From positions 62,001-126,000 of the forward strand of contig NZ_JACJVP010000039.1 in NCBI RefSeq assembly GCF_014212125.1: DNA of 64,000 bases, written 5' to 3'. Both the position numbers and the translations under genes were made by a program. Positions within the stretch are counted from its first letter, which is position 1. Each line of letters opens with the position of its first letter. This stretch comes from Cohnella nanjingensis. GTDB lineage: Bacteria; Bacillota; Bacilli; Paenibacillales; Paenibacillaceae. The notes under the pieces are model-generated. The model was not told the origin of the DNA, did not search any database, and worked only from the letters and a program-made list of their open reading frames with translations. Below, in pieces: positions 1-7,849 of the stretch.

Positions 1-29
1 CAGCAGATCCAATCAAACGGCTGAAACGC

Positions 30-71
30 GCTCCCCGGACAGGTACGGCTCACGTCGCCCGCCCGGGGAGC
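30..71. repeat. GC-rich inverted repeat upstream of the first gene
   Basis: A perfect 9-bp inverted repeat, GCTCCCCGG at 30-38 and CCGGGGAGC at 63-71, encloses a 24-base loop. There is no T-run on either side, so it is not a canonical rho-independent terminator. It may be the end of a transcript from outside the window or a leader structure for the next gene. Confidence 0.3.
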
Positions 72-134
72 CGATGTTGAAAAGGAAAACCGGATGCCGA
101 TGATAGGGAAGCAAATCCATTGGAGGTGGTCAGA

Positions 135-1493
135 ATGGCCGATACGGTACCAACGATCCGAATACCGGAGCGCGATATTCCTGTCTACGCGGAAGCGGAC
201 GTCGTGGTCGCGGGAGGAGGACCGGCAGGAGTCGGGGCTGCGCTCGCTGCCGCAAGAAACGGGGCATCCGTATTGCTGATTGAGCAAAGAGGGTATTTAG
301 GAGGCATGGCGACGGTCTCGCAGGTTCCCGCATTTTGTCCTTATACCGATCATATCAAGCCGGTGATCCGCGGCATCGGGCTGGAGATTCTGAACGATAT
401 GAAGAGCAGAATGGAGAACGCGTTCCAGGACGAATGGCGGGAGCGGCTCGATTGGGTGCCGATCGATGCGGAAATTTTAAAGCGCTTGCTGGACGAGAAA
501 ATGGCGGACGCCGGCGTTAAAGTGCTTTATCATACGTTCGTTGGACACGTGCTTCAGCAGGACGGCGCCATCGAAGCGGCGGTCATTCACAACAAGACCG
601 GAACGCAGGCGGTGAAGGCAAATATTTATATCGACGCTACGAGCGATGCGGATTTGACGTATCTTGCGGGGGGGCGGTTCGCCATCGGCGGAGATGAAGG
701 CGAGCTCCAACCGGGTACGATGTGCTTTGTGCTGAACAATCTAGACCGGAACAAATTTCTCTCCAGCTCCGAGATTCACGGCCGCGATCTAAAACATGCG
801 ATCAACAAGGCGAAGAGCGAAGGGCGATTGCGCGTGGCAAGAGATTGGGCGGGCATCTCTTGGCTCAACGACCATACGGCGGGCTTCAACTTCGGGCACA
901 TCTTCGGGATCGATGGCTCGAATGCGGACGATCTAACCCGCGGAGCGATCGAAGGCCGAGCGCTTGTCGAGCACATTACAGGCTGGCTGCGGGAAACGAT
1001 CCCCGGCTTCGAGAATGCATTCCTCACGTTGACGGGAGAACAGATCGGCATACGCGAAACCCGCCGAATCGTCGGCGATTATATCATCACCGCGGACGAT
1101 TTCCTGAAGTGCCGTTCGTTCCCGGACGACATCGCACGCAATGCCTATTTCATCGATATTCATATGGCTAAGCCTACTAGCGGCATGACGATGGTTCATC
1201 TGCCGCCCGGAGAGTCGCACGGCATCCCTTATCGCGCGCTGCTTCCGGTCGGAATCAAAAACGTGATCGTGGCCGGGAGAGCGATATCGACCGACAGAGC
1301 GACCCAAGGCTCCACTCGGGTGATGCCGAATTGCTTCGCGATGGGCGAAGCCGCCGGCACGGCTGCGGCGATCCTGGCCGAGCGAAGCTCGCGCGAAACG
1401 CGCAGCATCGATGTCGCGGCCTTGCAGCGCAGGCTTGTCCGTCAGGGGGCCTGGTTAGGAGATGCGATTAATGAGGGGTATCGGGATTTATAG
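135..1493 (+). CDS. FAD-dependent oxidoreductase (FAD_oxidored family)
   Basis: This 452-residue protein opens with a dinucleotide-binding fold: GGGPAG at residues 27-32, followed by ALAAARNGASVLLIEQ, where the acidic residue at the strand end fits FAD ribose binding. The later stretch DRATQGSTRVMPNCFAMGEAAGTAAA is the usual second FAD contact of this family. ATG 135 is chosen because GGAGGTGGT lies 5-13 bases before it; an in-frame TTG at 120 would sit on that ribosome binding site. Relatives are common in Paenibacillaceae sugar loci, but their substrates are mostly unknown. The next gene is separated by 113 bp with its own promoter, so a functional link to the sugar operon is only positional. 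Confidence 0.85.
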   Translation: MADTVPTIRIPERDIPVYAEADVVVAGGGPAGVGAALAAARNGASVLLIEQRGYLGGMATVSQVPAFCPYTDHIKPVIRGIGLEILNDMKSRMENAFQDEWRERLDWVPIDAEILKRLLDEKMADAGVKVLYHTFVGHVLQQDGAIEAAVIHNKTGTQAVKANIYIDATSDADLTYLAGGRFAIGGDEGELQPGTMCFVLNNLDRNKFLSSSEIHGRDLKHAINKAKSEGRLRVARDWAGISWLNDHTAGFNFGHIFGIDGSNADDLTRGAIEGRALVEHITGWLRETIPGFENAFLTLTGEQIGIRETRRIVGDYIITADDFLKCRSFPDDIARNAYFIDIHMAKPTSGMTMVHLPPGESHGIPYRALLPVGIKNVIVAGRAISTDRATQGSTRVMPNCFAMGEAAGTAAAILAERSSRETRSIDVAALQRRLVRQGAWLGDAINEGYRDL

Positions 1494-1545
1494 CGACTCG
1501 AATGCAAACGCGTCCGGGGATAACGCTGGTAACGCACCTGCCCAT

Positions 1546-1584
1546 TTGACGAGTTTAATCCCTTCGATTAAATTTAGTTTAAAC
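1546..1584 (+). promoter_or_regulatory. Promoter and dyad operator of the ROK repressor gene
   Basis: TTGACG at 1546-1551 is a good -35 box, and TTAAAT at 1568-1573 is a weak -10 box after a 16-base spacer. Between them lies a perfect inverted repeat, TTTAATC-N5-GATTAAA (1554-1572), followed by the palindrome GTTTAAAC (1577-1584). A dyad inside the promoter fits repression, most simply autoregulation by the ROK protein encoded next. Confidence 0.5.
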
Positions 1585-1606
1585 GAGACGCAGGGAGATT
1601 GGGATT

Positions 1607-2734
1607 GTGAGAAAAGGAAACTTGGAGCTTCTGAAAAAAATAAACCGGGATCTCGTACTGGAAACGATACGCTCCCAGCAGCCGATCAGCCGCGCTAAAG
1701 TCGCGCAGCGCTTGAACTTCAGCCGTTCGACCGTCTCGTCCATCGTCGACGAATTGATCGCCAAGAAGTTCGTCGAGGAGACCGGGCTCGGGTCTTCGAC
1801 CAAGGAAGGCGGGAGAAGGGCGATCGAGCTCGGGTTCAATCCGAGGTCCGGCTTCGGCGTCGGCGTCGAGCTGATGGCGAACGGGCTGCTCATCTGCATC
1901 ACGGATTTGGACGGGAACGTCGTGTGGAAGGAACGCTCGGACGCCGGCAACGACTTCAAGACGATCTACGAGTGCATCCTTGCGAGCTTGGATAAAGCGT
2001 CGATATCGATGGATGCCGTGATCGCGATCGGGTTCTGCATTCCCGGACTCACAGACAGCAAGAAAGGAATCGTCGTGGATGCGCCGGAGTTCGGCTGGAA
2101 GGACCTTCCTTTCGTCGATGAGATGAAGAAGTATCTGGCCAAGCCCATCTACGCGAACAACGACGTGAACTGCGCGGCTCTCGGCGAACGTTGGATCGGC
2201 GGGGCCAAGGACCTGGAGGACTTCATCTACATCTATATCGGACTGGGCTCCGGCGTCGGGAGCGCGATCGTCGCGAACGGGAACTTGGTGCACGGCAAAG
2301 ATTTCATGGCCGGAGAAATCGCCTATCTGATCCAAGAGGAAGACGTGTCCCGCAATCAAGTGAACGTGGCCGGACAATTCGGGGTCTTCGAGAAAAAGAT
2401 TTCGGGCAAATCGCTCGCCGAGAACGATAGCTCGGTGCAAGTTCTTTTTCAGGGATATGCGCAAGAGGAGCCCCGTTCCGTTCAAAAGGTGAACCGCTTC
2501 GTCACCCACCTGTCCATCGGGATCGCCAACATGGTCAGCCTGCTAAATCCCGAGAAGGTGATTCTCGGCGGCGAAGTGGCCGAATATCTGAATCCCGTGT
2601 TAGAAGAAATCCGATCCAACGTTGGCCGGATGACCCCGATTCAAACGACGGTGGAGATTTCGCGAATGGGGGCGGAAGCGGGTGTCCTCGGGGTGATCGC
2701 TTACGCCTTCGATCAGGAACAGAACGTCATTTAG
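1607..2734 (+). CDS. ROK family transcriptional repressor
   Basis: The 375-residue protein has an N-terminal winged helix-turn-helix (about residues 12-65, including ISRAKVAQRLNFSRSTVSSIVDEL) joined to a ROK sugar-kinase-like domain. The kinase phosphate loop is degenerate: where the next gene has DIGGTK, this one reads ELMANG, so catalysis is unlikely, although NNDVNCAALGER is kept. The ROK zinc motif (CxCGxxGCxE) is absent. The GTG start at 1607 follows GGGAG. It is the first gene of the carbohydrate locus and is a close paralogue of the next gene over its C-terminal two thirds, as expected for a sugar-responsive repressor derived from the kinase. Confidence 0.85.
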   Translation: MRKGNLELLKKINRDLVLETIRSQQPISRAKVAQRLNFSRSTVSSIVDELIAKKFVEETGLGSSTKEGGRRAIELGFNPRSGFGVGVELMANGLLICITDLDGNVVWKERSDAGNDFKTIYECILASLDKASISMDAVIAIGFCIPGLTDSKKGIVVDAPEFGWKDLPFVDEMKKYLAKPIYANNDVNCAALGERWIGGAKDLEDFIYIYIGLGSGVGSAIVANGNLVHGKDFMAGEIAYLIQEEDVSRNQVNVAGQFGVFEKKISGKSLAENDSSVQVLFQGYAQEEPRSVQKVNRFVTHLSIGIANMVSLLNPEKVILGGEVAEYLNPVLEEIRSNVGRMTPIQTTVEISRMGAEAGVLGVIAYAFDQEQNVI

Positions 2735-2765
2735 GGTACGGCTCGCTCATTCGATTGATTCATAG

Positions 2766-2807
2766 CGCGATCGGTTCGTATTTCCAATACGAACCGATCG
2801 CGTTTTT
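2766..2807 (+). terminator. Rho-independent terminator
   Basis: A perfect 17-bp stem (2766-2782 with 2786-2802) closes on a 3-base loop and is followed by TTTTTA. It separates the repressor gene from the promoter of the kinase-transport operon. Confidence 0.85.
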
Positions 2808-2810
2808 ATA

Positions 2811-2875
2811 TTGACATCGCTATGAAATCGGTTTATTATTCGATTTAGTTAGTACGTACCACGTACAAACTAACT
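2811..2875 (+). promoter_or_regulatory. Strong promoter with overlapping dyad operator before the ROK kinase gene
   Basis: TTGACA (2811-2816) and TATTAT (2834-2839) are separated by exactly 17 bases. Just downstream, 2847-2875 contains an interrupted inverted repeat: AGTTAG and TACGT on the left, ACGTA and CTAACT on the right. The core GTACGTAC...CGTACAAA resembles the AraR/GntR-type box (consensus ATTTGTACGTACAAAT in B. subtilis). Its position at the expected transcription start suits a repressor roadblock. Confidence 0.6.
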
Positions 2876-2916
2876 TCAAAAAGCTGAAATTGGGGTGCCG
2901 ACGGAGTGATTATACG

Positions 2917-3831
2917 GTGAAAAGGAACGATGCACAGCCGCTTCCAGCTGAACAGTTGTACGGTGTCGGAGTCGATATCGGCGGAACGAAGATCATGATT
3001 CTGATCGCCGATCAAGCCGGCGAAATCATCTTCAGGAAGAAAGTGAACACCTCCGGCGAATTCGACGTCATCTCCGGGCACATTACGGAATGTCTGCGTG
3101 CCGCGGCCATTTCGCTGGATCAAGTGGCTGCCATGGGCTTCGGCGTTCCGGGCATCGCCAACAGCGAGGAAGGCACCGTTATAGAAGCGCCTGCGCTTCA
3201 GTGGAATCACGTTCCGTTTCGGGAACGAATGCAACGGTACTTCGACAAGCCGATCTTCGTGGACAACGATGTCAATTGCGCGGCCCTGGGCGAGAGATGG
3301 ATCGGTTCCGCTCGGAACTCGAACGACTTCGTCGTCGTGGCGATCGGAACGGGCGTGGGAAGCGCGATCATGGCGAACGGTTCGCTGGTGAAAGGCAACG
3401 ATTACATGGCCGGGGAAGTCGCTTATATGGTCGTGGAGCAGGACGTTCTTGACAACCGCGCCAACGCTTTCGGCGACTTTGGGTTGTTCGAGAAAAAAAT
3501 CTCGGGAGTGGCCTTGTCGCAGCACGGCACGCTGGCTCACGAATTGTTCGAGCAGTACGCTCGCGGGGACGAGAAGTCGATCCCGATCATTCATCAATTC
3601 GTAACGGATTTGTCGATCGGCATTGCCAATATGGTGAGTATGCTGAATCCCCAGAAGGTGATCCTCTGCGGAGGCGTCTCTCAATCGTTGTCGGCGGTGC
3701 TCGAACTCATTCGCTCGACGGTGGCAAGCTTGACGCCGATTCCCACGACGATCGAATTGACTTCCATCGGGGAGGAAGCAGGGGCGATCGGAGCAGTCGC
3801 TCTCGCGTTCGAAAAGGTTGGCGTGATCTAA
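2917..3831 (+). CDS. ROK family sugar kinase
   Basis: This ROK kinase of about 304 residues would phosphorylate a hexose or amino sugar in the cytoplasm. It has the ATP phosphate loop VGVDIGGTKI near the N-terminus, the catalytic region DNDVNCAALGERW, and the second phosphate motif AIGTGVGSAI. The canonical zinc motif after GE(V/I) is missing, as in the neighbouring repressor (GEVAYMVVEQ). GTG 2917 is preferred to the upstream TTG because ACGGAGTG lies 9-16 bases before it. It ends 16 bp before a NagB-like gene, which suggests the product is an amino-sugar or hexose phosphate feeding that enzyme. Exact sugar unknown. Confidence 0.8.
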   Translation: MKRNDAQPLPAEQLYGVGVDIGGTKIMILIADQAGEIIFRKKVNTSGEFDVISGHITECLRAAAISLDQVAAMGFGVPGIANSEEGTVIEAPALQWNHVPFRERMQRYFDKPIFVDNDVNCAALGERWIGSARNSNDFVVVAIGTGVGSAIMANGSLVKGNDYMAGEVAYMVVEQDVLDNRANAFGDFGLFEKKISGVALSQHGTLAHELFEQYARGDEKSIPIIHQFVTDLSIGIANMVSMLNPQKVILCGGVSQSLSAVLELIRSTVASLTPIPTTIELTSIGEEAGAIGAVALAFEKVGVI

Positions 3832-3847
3832 AAAAGAGGGGGTTGAC

Positions 3848-4573
3848 ATGAACACTCACATCGCAAGCAATTACTATGAAATGTCGTTGCAAGCCGCCGA
3901 ATTGATCATTCGTCAAGTCAGGCAAAAGCCCGACTCGCTGGTGTGCTTCGCAGCGGGAAATACGCCGCTCGGCACGTTCTCCTGCTTGGTGGAAGCGGTT
4001 CACGCCGGAAGGATAAGCTTCGATCAGTGCCGCTTCATCAGTCTGGACGAATGGGTCGGCCTCGGCGCTTCGGATGAAGGCAGCTGTCGGCAGACGCTCG
4101 ACCGCCATTTCTTCGAACCGTGCGGAATTCAGGAGCAGAATATCCACTTCTTCAACGGAACCAGCGACGATCTGGAAGCGGAATGCAAGGCGATGGATGA
4201 CTTTATCGGGGCTCACGGGACGATCGATCTGCTGCTGCTCGGCGTCGGCATGAACGGCCACTTGGGCTTTAACGAACCCCATGCCGACTTTGAACGGTAT
4301 TCGCACGTTACGGAGCTCGACTCCGTCACGAAGCAGGTTTCCGTGAAGTACTTTCCGGAACAGAAGAACGTGCAGAAGGGCATTACCCTCGGGATCAAAC
4401 ACTTGATACAGGCGAATATGGCGATTCTGATCGCGGACGGAGAAAAGAAAGCGGACATCATGAGACTAGCGCTGCAACACGAGGTTACGAACGAAGTACC
4501 GGTCACGGTCCTGCAACGCCACCCGAACGTCCATGTCTGCATGGACGAAGCGGCGGCGGCGCTCGTTCGCTAA
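3848..4573 (+). CDS. Glucosamine-6-phosphate deaminase/6-phosphogluconolactonase family protein (NagB-like)
   Basis: The 241-residue protein belongs to the NagB/6-phosphogluconolactonase superfamily. Visible motifs are FAAGNTPLG (phosphate binding), FISLDEWVGL (the active-site Asp of NagB lies here) and LLLLGVGMNGHLGFNEP, which is typical of NagB (His and the loop Glu). NagB converts glucosamine-6-phosphate to fructose-6-phosphate plus ammonia. The start has AAAGAGGGGG upstream. Directly after the ROK kinase, it suggests that the imported sugar is an amino sugar or is isomerised after phosphorylation. I leave the symbol empty because several Paenibacillus paralogues of this subfamily have unproven substrates. 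Confidence 0.8.
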   Translation: MNTHIASNYYEMSLQAAELIIRQVRQKPDSLVCFAAGNTPLGTFSCLVEAVHAGRISFDQCRFISLDEWVGLGASDEGSCRQTLDRHFFEPCGIQEQNIHFFNGTSDDLEAECKAMDDFIGAHGTIDLLLLGVGMNGHLGFNEPHADFERYSHVTELDSVTKQVSVKYFPEQKNVQKGITLGIKHLIQANMAILIADGEKKADIMRLALQHEVTNEVPVTVLQRHPNVHVCMDEAAAALVR

Positions 4574-4649
4574 AGCGTTTGCTGCGATCATACATCGAAT
4601 GCAACGAATCCGAGAATACCTAAATTCGAGATGAGAAGGGGATACTCCC

Positions 4650-5981
4650 ATGTCCAAAGCGAAAGCAGCTCTGTTGTTCGGCAGTTTGTCCGTCATGCTT
4701 GTCAGTGTTGTTGGTTGCGGTTCCAATGCGAGTAACGCGGGCGATTCGGCCGGAGCTTCTTCCGGCGCTTCGTCCGGTTCCGGCAAAATCACGCTGACCG
4801 TCACTTCCTCCATGACCGACGAAGCCCGCGTCAACATCATGAACGAAACGATCAAGATCTTCAACCAAACGCATCCCAATGTCACCATTCAATACAGCCC
4901 GAACCCGTGGTCCGAATACGCCCAAAGCCTGAAGCTGGCGTTCAATTCCGGGTCGGGACAAGATATCGTCTACGTGGACGACACGATGCAGCAGATGCTG
5001 CAAAAGAACAACTACCTGATGGATATTACCGAAGACGTGAAGAGCCGGGGCTGGATCGACAAGGAAGTGGACGGAGCGATCGACTTCCAGAACGCCAGAA
5101 CGCCCGGCAAGTACTACAGCGTTCCATATGCGACGGCTCCCGTCGTCGTCTACTACAACAAGGACATCTTCTCCAAGCTGAATCTGACGGCGCCGAAGAC
5201 GATGGACGAGTTTAACGCCATTCTGGCCAAGGTTAAGGAAGCCGGCTACGTGCCGATGGAGAACGGCGGCATGTCCAATAATTCGAAGATGTGGTCGGTG
5301 TTCCACATGCTGTACAATCAAGCGCCGATGGACGACATCAAAAAGTTTTACTTCCAGCAAGGGATTACGCCCGAATTCGAAAAAGCGTTCGTAGCGGCTC
5401 TCAACCAGGTCAACGATTGGCAGAAAAGCGGGTATTACCGGAAGGAAGATGCTTCGATCGACGGCGCCGCGGTGCCGACCTATTATGCGAAGGGTCAGTC
5501 CGCGATGGTTCTGGGCGGCAACTGGGACATCCCGACTTACGAGGGCACGAACGTGCCGACCGGCGCGTTCGCGTTCCCGCAACAGGATGCGAACAGCCAG
5601 ACGCACCCGATCGTCAACGCGACGGACGGCGGCTGGGCGCTGAACGCGAAGCTGAGCGACGAGAAGAAGCAAGCGGCGCTGGACTTCATCGACACGTTCA
5701 TGAACCCGGATGTCGTCAAGCTCTGGTATGAAGGCGGTTCTACGCCAACGATCAAAGCGGACATGTCGGGGGCCCAAGCTTCAGACTTGAAGAAAGAAGT
5801 CGACCAAGCGATTCAAGGCACTCAGATGGGCTTCTTCCTCGACAATGCCGTTCCGGGACTGTTTGATATTATAAACAAGCAGCTGCAAATGATGTTCTTC
5901 CAGAAAAACACGCCTGAACAGGCTTGGGAAGAGATCAAGAAAGAATACGACAAGCTGTCCGCGGCCGCCCAGGGACAGTAG
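4650..5981 (+). CDS. ABC transporter sugar-binding lipoprotein (CUT1)
   Basis: This 443-residue extracellular solute-binding protein starts with a lipoprotein signal peptide whose lipobox VVGC places the modified cysteine at residue 23, followed by a Ser/Gly/Ala-rich linker. The body matches family 1 solute-binding proteins (ITLTVTSSMTDEARVNIMNETIKIFNQTHPNV at the start of the mature fold; GQSAMVLGGNW in the middle). It would capture an oligosaccharide outside the membrane and deliver it to the two permeases that follow. AGAAGGGG precedes the ATG. No ATPase gene is present in the locus, so a shared MsmK/MsmX-type ATPase encoded elsewhere is expected. Confidence 0.92.
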   Translation: MSKAKAALLFGSLSVMLVSVVGCGSNASNAGDSAGASSGASSGSGKITLTVTSSMTDEARVNIMNETIKIFNQTHPNVTIQYSPNPWSEYAQSLKLAFNSGSGQDIVYVDDTMQQMLQKNNYLMDITEDVKSRGWIDKEVDGAIDFQNARTPGKYYSVPYATAPVVVYYNKDIFSKLNLTAPKTMDEFNAILAKVKEAGYVPMENGGMSNNSKMWSVFHMLYNQAPMDDIKKFYFQQGITPEFEKAFVAALNQVNDWQKSGYYRKEDASIDGAAVPTYYAKGQSAMVLGGNWDIPTYEGTNVPTGAFAFPQQDANSQTHPIVNATDGGWALNAKLSDEKKQAALDFIDTFMNPDVVKLWYEGGSTPTIKADMSGAQASDLKKEVDQAIQGTQMGFFLDNAVPGLFDIINKQLQMMFFQKNTPEQAWEEIKKEYDKLSAAAQGQ

Positions 5982-6003
5982 GCATCGAATCCAAGGTATG
6001 ACC

Positions 6004-6038
6004 GATGTCCTTTAACCCTCTATGGGTTAAAGGACATC
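6004..6038 (+). repeat. Intercistronic hairpin between binding protein and permease genes
   Basis: A perfect 15-bp inverted repeat (6004-6018 with 6024-6038) with loop TCTAT lies 22 bp after the binding-protein stop codon and is not followed by a T-run. Such structures between binding-protein and permease cistrons commonly stabilise the upstream mRNA 3' end, giving more binding protein than permease. Confidence 0.7.
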
Positions 6039-6063
6039 CATCCTGTATAATGAGGCGATTCTT

Positions 6064-6984
6064 GTGAGACAAGCAGCCATACCTCGGCAGAAGCGCACGT
6101 TCAAACGAAGGAGCGCGGAGAAGACCAATCCGCTCGCGTACTTGTTCCTTCTTCCGGCGTTTGCGATGTTGGCCTTCTTCATGATATGGCCGGCCCTGCA
6201 AACGTTCTATATCAGCATGACGAACTGGGACGGGATCAGTCCGAAGAAGTTCGTCGGATTGCAAAACTATATCCATCTGTTTACCGACGAGCCGATGTTC
6301 TTGCAGGCGATCAAGAATACGCTGCTATGGGTCGTCGGCGGCGCGACGATCCCCGTAGGTCTGGGCCTGGTTTTTGCCAATTTTCTCGTTCGCGGCAATA
6401 TTCGATTCACCAAGTGGTTTCAGATGGGTTTTTTCTTCCCGCAAATTATCTCTTCCGTCATCGCTGCCGTCATCTGGAAGTGGATATACGACCCGAGCTT
6501 CGGTCCGCTGTCCGCGATTCTGGATCAGCTGGGCATCGGCCGGCCCGTCGCAGGCTGGCTCGGCAATCCCGATCTTGTCATGTACGCGCTGTTCGTGATT
6601 TTCGTGTGGGGCAGCTTCGGCTATACGACGATGCTCTTCACCGCGGCGCTGCAGGGCGTGGATACGCAGCTGTACGACGCCGCCAACATCGACGGCTGCG
6701 GCGCATGGGGCCAATTCCGGCACGTCTCGATCCCCGGCCTCAGGCAAACGATCACGACGGTCGTCATCCTGATGACGATCGGTTCCTTCAGCGTATTCGA
6801 TATCGTCATGGCTACAACCAAGGGCGGTCCGGGATACAGCTCGTACGTCATCTCGTATTATGTCTACACGCAAGGCTTTATCGTCAACCGGCTGGGCTTC
6901 GCTGCGGCGGCTTCCATCGTGCTGACGTTGTTCGTTCTTCTCGTTTCGAGAACCATCATATGGATCAGAGAAAGGGATCAATAG
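6064..6984 (+). CDS. ABC sugar permease (MalF-like)
   Basis: The 306-residue integral membrane protein has about six transmembrane helices. The EAA loop that docks the ATPase reads YDAANIDGCGAWGQFRHVSIPGL. The GTG start at 6064 is preceded by GAGGCG. It forms the importer with the binding protein upstream and the second permease 3 bp downstream. It is a CUT1 (oligosaccharide) type permease; the transported sugar cannot be read from sequence. Confidence 0.92.
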   Translation: MRQAAIPRQKRTFKRRSAEKTNPLAYLFLLPAFAMLAFFMIWPALQTFYISMTNWDGISPKKFVGLQNYIHLFTDEPMFLQAIKNTLLWVVGGATIPVGLGLVFANFLVRGNIRFTKWFQMGFFFPQIISSVIAAVIWKWIYDPSFGPLSAILDQLGIGRPVAGWLGNPDLVMYALFVIFVWGSFGYTTMLFTAALQGVDTQLYDAANIDGCGAWGQFRHVSIPGLRQTITTVVILMTIGSFSVFDIVMATTKGGPGYSSYVISYYVYTQGFIVNRLGFAAAASIVLTLFVLLVSRTIIWIRERDQ

Positions 6985-6987
6985 CTT

Positions 6988-7827
6988 ATGACCATGACCC
7001 GATCTTTGCTCATGCGACGCACGCTCGTTTATGTCATCATGATCTGTACGGTTTTGCTGACGATTTTCCCGTTCCTGCTCGTCATCAACACGTCCCTGAA
7101 AACGATGAGCGAAATCAACATCGAAGGTCCCTTGGCTCTGCCGCATATTTTCCACTGGGATAATTATTCGCGCATTTGGGACGTCGGCAATTTTGTGACC
7201 TACTATAAGAATAGCGTGATCGTGACCGTTGTCGTCGTCGCGTTCGTCGTCCTGCTATCCCTGCTCGGCGCTTACCCATTCGCATATATGAAGTTCAAGG
7301 GCAGAGGGATTTTTTTCCTGATCGTGCTCTGGGGACTTACGGTTCCGTTGGATTTGATCATCATTCCGCTTTTCAACAACTTGAAGTCGATGGGTTTGCT
7401 AAATACGATCTGGTCGCTCATCCTGCCGCAAATCGCGCTGAACATCCCGTTCTCGATTTTCCTGCTGAGAGGGTTCATGAAGGATATCCCTTACGCCCTG
7501 CTGGAATCGGCTCGGATCGACGGCTCGACCGAAGCGAAAAATTTGTATTATATCATCATGCCGATGTTGTATGCGCCCATGGTGTCCCTCATCGTCTTTA
7601 CGGCGATCGGCACCTGGAACAACTTTATGCTGCCGACGATCCTGATTCAGAACGACCAATTGAGGACGCTGCCGGTCGGCCTGAACTATTTCCAAACCAA
7701 GTTCACGATGGATTATCCTATGATCGCCACGGCGGCCGTCGTCTCGGCATTCCCGGCCGCCCTCGCGTATATCGTCTTCCAGCGGAACATCCTCTCGGGC
7801 GTCATGGTAGGGGCATTGAAGGAATAA
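6988..7827 (+). CDS. ABC sugar permease (MalG-like)
   Basis: This 279-residue permease starts 3 bp after the previous gene ends, so the two are surely co-expressed. It has an N-terminal transmembrane segment, the usual periplasm-facing loop (NTSLKTMSEIN) and the EAA motif LESARIDGSTEAKNLYYIIMPML. Together with the upstream permease it forms the membrane channel of the importer. The following glycosidase gene begins 22 bp later behind AAAGGAG. Confidence 0.92.
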   Translation: MTMTRSLLMRRTLVYVIMICTVLLTIFPFLLVINTSLKTMSEINIEGPLALPHIFHWDNYSRIWDVGNFVTYYKNSVIVTVVVVAFVVLLSLLGAYPFAYMKFKGRGIFFLIVLWGLTVPLDLIIIPLFNNLKSMGLLNTIWSLILPQIALNIPFSIFLLRGFMKDIPYALLESARIDGSTEAKNLYYIIMPMLYAPMVSLIVFTAIGTWNNFMLPTILIQNDQLRTLPVGLNYFQTKFTMDYPMIATAAVVSAFPAALAYIVFQRNILSGVMVGALKE

Positions 7828-7849
7828 ATCACAAAGGAGTTCGTTAACG

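Noticed and set aside
1577..1584. GTTTAAAC as a specific operator on its own
   Set aside because: An eight-base palindrome occurs by chance too often; I mention it only as part of the larger promoter region.
2735..2916. Riboswitch or T-box leader
   Set aside because: The only structure before the promoter is a simple terminator of the previous gene, and the leader after the promoter is too short for a known riboswitch.
4574..4649. cre site before the first binding-protein gene
   Set aside because: An AAGCGTTTGC sequence resembles part of the consensus, but fewer than the required defined positions match.
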